DNA of 20,993 nt from a virus, in IMG/VR virus record IMGVR_UViG_3300025759_000875, positions 1 through 20,993 of that record, one strand, 5' to 3'. A program made the position numbers and the translations under genes. The notes below the pieces were generated by a model. It was not told the DNA's origin. It saw only the letters and a list, made by a program, of their open reading frames with translations, and did no database searches. The stretch's first letter is position 1, and the number at the start of each line of letters is the position of its first letter. Shown here piece by piece: positions 19,469 through 20,993 of the stretch.

Positions 19469-20452
19469 TTATCTGTAGATTTGACCTGACTTGATTGTTC
19501 CTATTGGCAGTTCGTCACTTTGAAAAATGATTGACCATTCATCATTAGCAACATAAACTCCTGCCTGAAATCTTATCCTTGCTCCATAAGCAAGCGGCTG
19601 ATAATCACCATTTACTTGCTCTGCATCCACTACCTTGTGCATGCGCAAACCCTCACTATTTTTTATATACACATCGTATTTAACTGGACTGGTTGTACCT
19701 AGCGCAAATGTGCCGCCAGTAGAAATGACTACCCTTACCTCATCGTAATCTACGCGAGGTGGGCCATGAAGTTTTATATCTTCTACGTAACCAGTAGTAG
19801 AACCATTAAGAGATATTTCTTGTATTACGCCTTTTTCTGAAGCAAAAGATGTTTCATTTGACATAACATATTCACGGCGTTTTAGCTTGTCTAACAATCC
19901 AGTACCATCAGGATTCATTGCCATCTCTTCAATTGCTTCTGCTTTTTCAGGATCGCTGCTTCTTACCAGGTCGGCGCAGGCGAGAATGGCGTTTATACGA
20001 ACGATAATAAAATCATAGTTTCGCTCGCTTGCGCCTTGATATGTGGTGTTTGCACGTTTGTATATAGGTCTATCTAAATATGACCTCATTAAATCTGCTT
20101 GCTCTTTGCACACTGTGCTTTTTAATGTATCCCAGTCTTGTCCTGCTTCAAATACAGCGCTATTAAGAGCAGAAACAGAACTAGATGCTAAGAAAAACTG
20201 AAACGAATCTGTACTACTACTATAATTATATTCATTATCTGCATTAGGCGTATCAGTAACAGCAGTCATTTCTACGCCATCTTTATATAATTGGCCAATA
20301 AAACCAGTATTATTAAGTTGATATAAATTGCTAGTATCTGTAGTCGTAAAGTTTGGCATTAATACACGCTTGCGATCATATTTATCTATGTCGCTTACGA
20401 CACTTTGTAGGTCTGTGGTGTTATTACAGAATGCTGAATATATACTGCTCAT
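19469..20452 (-). CDS. virion protein, probable head-tail connector or head protein
   Basis: A 327-residue protein. The N-terminal third is polar and beta-rich (MPNFTTTDTSNLYQLNNTGF, SSSTDSFQFFLASSS). A helical middle follows (ILACADLVRSSDPEKAEAIE, LLDKLKRREYVMSN). The C-terminal third is again strand-rich (GTFALGTTSPVKYDVYIKNS, ARIRFQAGVYVANDEWSIIF). It lies between small genes and the tail genes, where connector, adaptor or decoration proteins are found. I do not recognise the family, and the assignment rests on position. The start overlaps the upstream stop as ATGA. Confidence 0.6.
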   Translation of the reverse strand: MSSIYSAFCNNTTDLQSVVSDIDKYDRKRVLMPNFTTTDTSNLYQLNNTGFIGQLYKDGVEMTAVTDTPNADNEYNYSSSTDSFQFFLASSSVSALNSAVFEAGQDWDTLKSTVCKEQADLMRSYLDRPIYKRANTTYQGASERNYDFIIVRINAILACADLVRSSDPEKAEAIEEMAMNPDGTGLLDKLKRREYVMSNETSFASEKGVIQEISLNGSTTGYVEDIKLHGPPRVDYDEVRVVISTGGTFALGTTSPVKYDVYIKNSEGLRMHKVVDAEQVNGDYQPLAYGARIRFQAGVYVANDEWSIIFQSDELPIGTIKSGQIYR

Positions 20453-20640
20453 GCTCTAGCCATATCCTCAATGTTTGGAAGTAATGTAATGTTTGGTATT
20501 TCAGCAGTTGCTATTAAAGCAAGAATAAGAGAAAATATCTCACCATGTGCATTGTAGTCACGGCGCAGTTCTTTTTCTAACTCTTTAAGCCTGCACATTA
20601 CTTCTATAATGTTTTCTATTTTTTGTACTTCGTTATCCAT
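20449..20640 (-). CDS. small helical hypothetical protein (63 aa)
   Basis: A 63-residue protein, mostly helical: MDNEVQKIENIIEVMCRLKE and ELEKELRRDYNAHG are heptad-like, followed by a hydrophobic stretch (EIFSLILALIATAEI) that could be a buried or membrane helix. It overlaps the lysozyme-like gene by 8 bases and the virion protein gene by 4. A spanin- or holin-like role beside a lysozyme-like gene is conceivable but not supported by any motif. Confidence 0.6.
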   Translation of the reverse strand: MDNEVQKIENIIEVMCRLKELEKELRRDYNAHGEIFSLILALIATAEIPNITLLPNIEDMARA

Positions 20641-20993
20641 ATGCTTCTACTATCTTGATGAAATGGTCGACAGTACCTTTACCACGTGCAGTGTTATAAT
20701 ACTGTTTCCATTGACGAGCTTGATCTAATAATGTCTTTGGCAGCTTTTGTGGTACTCTGCGCCAATGCAGTCTGCAAAAAGCAATTTGTGCTTTTACGTT
20801 GTAGGTTAAAATAATGCGCCAAGCATCTTCATTAGGACTGGTAAAAAAACGCCAGTCTAACATGCAAGCATTTGCTACCTCACGCATTAAATCTTCTCTA
20901 TACGCGAGGTAGTTTTTACATATATCAACGGCATTGTGTGGTTCACACTGGAAGAATCCACGCGCTACATTGTTACCACCTTTTTGATATAGG
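20633..20993 (-). CDS. lysozyme-like virion protein, 5' end outside window
   Basis: The frame is open from the right edge, so the ATG at 20887 is probably internal; at least 119 residues are visible. The upstream part reads GGNNVARGFFQCEPHNAVDI, followed by KNYLAYREDL, then VKAQIAFCRLHWRRVPQKLP and QWKQYYNTARGKGTVDHFIK. The pattern ARG(F/L)FQ.EP, R.HY.RVP..LP and YNT..GKGT is one I associate with a phage family of lysozyme-like fold. Such proteins may open the cell wall during entry or release. The visible part lacks a clear catalytic Glu assignment because the N-terminus is cut. It is the first visible gene of the late operon. Confidence 0.65.
   Translation of the reverse strand, partial: LYQKGGNNVARGFFQCEPHNAVDICKNYLAYREDLMREVANACMLDWRFFTSPNEDAWRIILTYNVKAQIAFCRLHWRRVPQKLPKTLLDQARQWKQYYNTARGKGTVDHFIKIVEAYG

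Overview
The window is a stretch of a temperate tailed-phage genome (Caudoviricetes) with siphovirus-type tail genes. It is AT-rich and compact: most neighbouring genes overlap by 1 to 26 bases (ATGA or TTGA joints) or are separated by a few bases. Phage genes lie on both sides of a 3' tRNA-Leu(UAA) fragment next to the integrase. That fragment is therefore best read as attP in an unintegrated or circular phage genome, not as attL or attR of a prophage. The host cannot be named from this sequence. The low GC and the tRNA-Leu(UAA) target recall marine bacterioplankton phages, including those of SAR11, but that is inference.

Layout. (1) 1-1584, plus strand: a row of small unrecognised genes, five of them preceded by nearly the same ribosome-binding block (GAGGTTAAAA then ATG), closed by a Rho-independent terminator. 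(2) 1585-1902: gene-free, with a perfect 14-bp inverted repeat. (3) 1903-9281, minus strand, read from 9281 down: a Cro-like regulator, an excisionase-like HTH protein, an unknown gene whose leader is a strongly structured 77-nt element, an SSB-like protein with an acidic tail, three small PD-(D/E)XK nuclease-like proteins, a DUF1599-like protein, a PAPS-reductase-like protein, small zinc-ribbon and unknown genes, a RecB/Cas4-type exonuclease and a fused primase-helicase. This is the replication, recombination and modification block. An array of 9-bp repeats with inverted symmetry (2117-2211) follows the primase-helicase and could be an origin or operator. (4) 9384-11333, plus strand: a repressor-like gene divergent from cro, then a tyrosine integrase. 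The 9282-9383 gap is the likely lysis-lysogeny switch. (5) 11334-11567: attP, with repeated 19-bp arm-type sites on either side of the tRNA-Leu fragment and a terminator pointing out of the tail operon. (6) 11568-20993, minus strand, read from the right edge: lysozyme-like protein (cut by the window), small gene, virion/connector protein, a 32-residue basic peptide, probable tail terminator, small gene, major tail protein, tail assembly chaperones joined by a -1 frameshift on A AAA AAG, tape measure protein, a large tail-tip protein and two paralogous lectin-like tail proteins.

How the parts fit. Repressor and Cro would set the lysogeny decision. Integrase, with the HTH protein as a possible excisionase, would recombine attP with the host tRNA-Leu gene; the phage copy restores the tRNA 3' half and supplies a terminator. 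On induction the leftward early operon would make the replisome and recombination enzymes. The late operon is read from the right toward attP, so in a prophage the tail genes and the integrase would sit at opposite ends.

Items most worth a second look: the structured leader at 8782-8858, the repeat array at 2117-2211, the attP architecture, the internal start inside the repressor, the run of four PD-(D/E)XK-like genes beside two candidate modification enzymes, and the unexplained plus-strand small-gene island.
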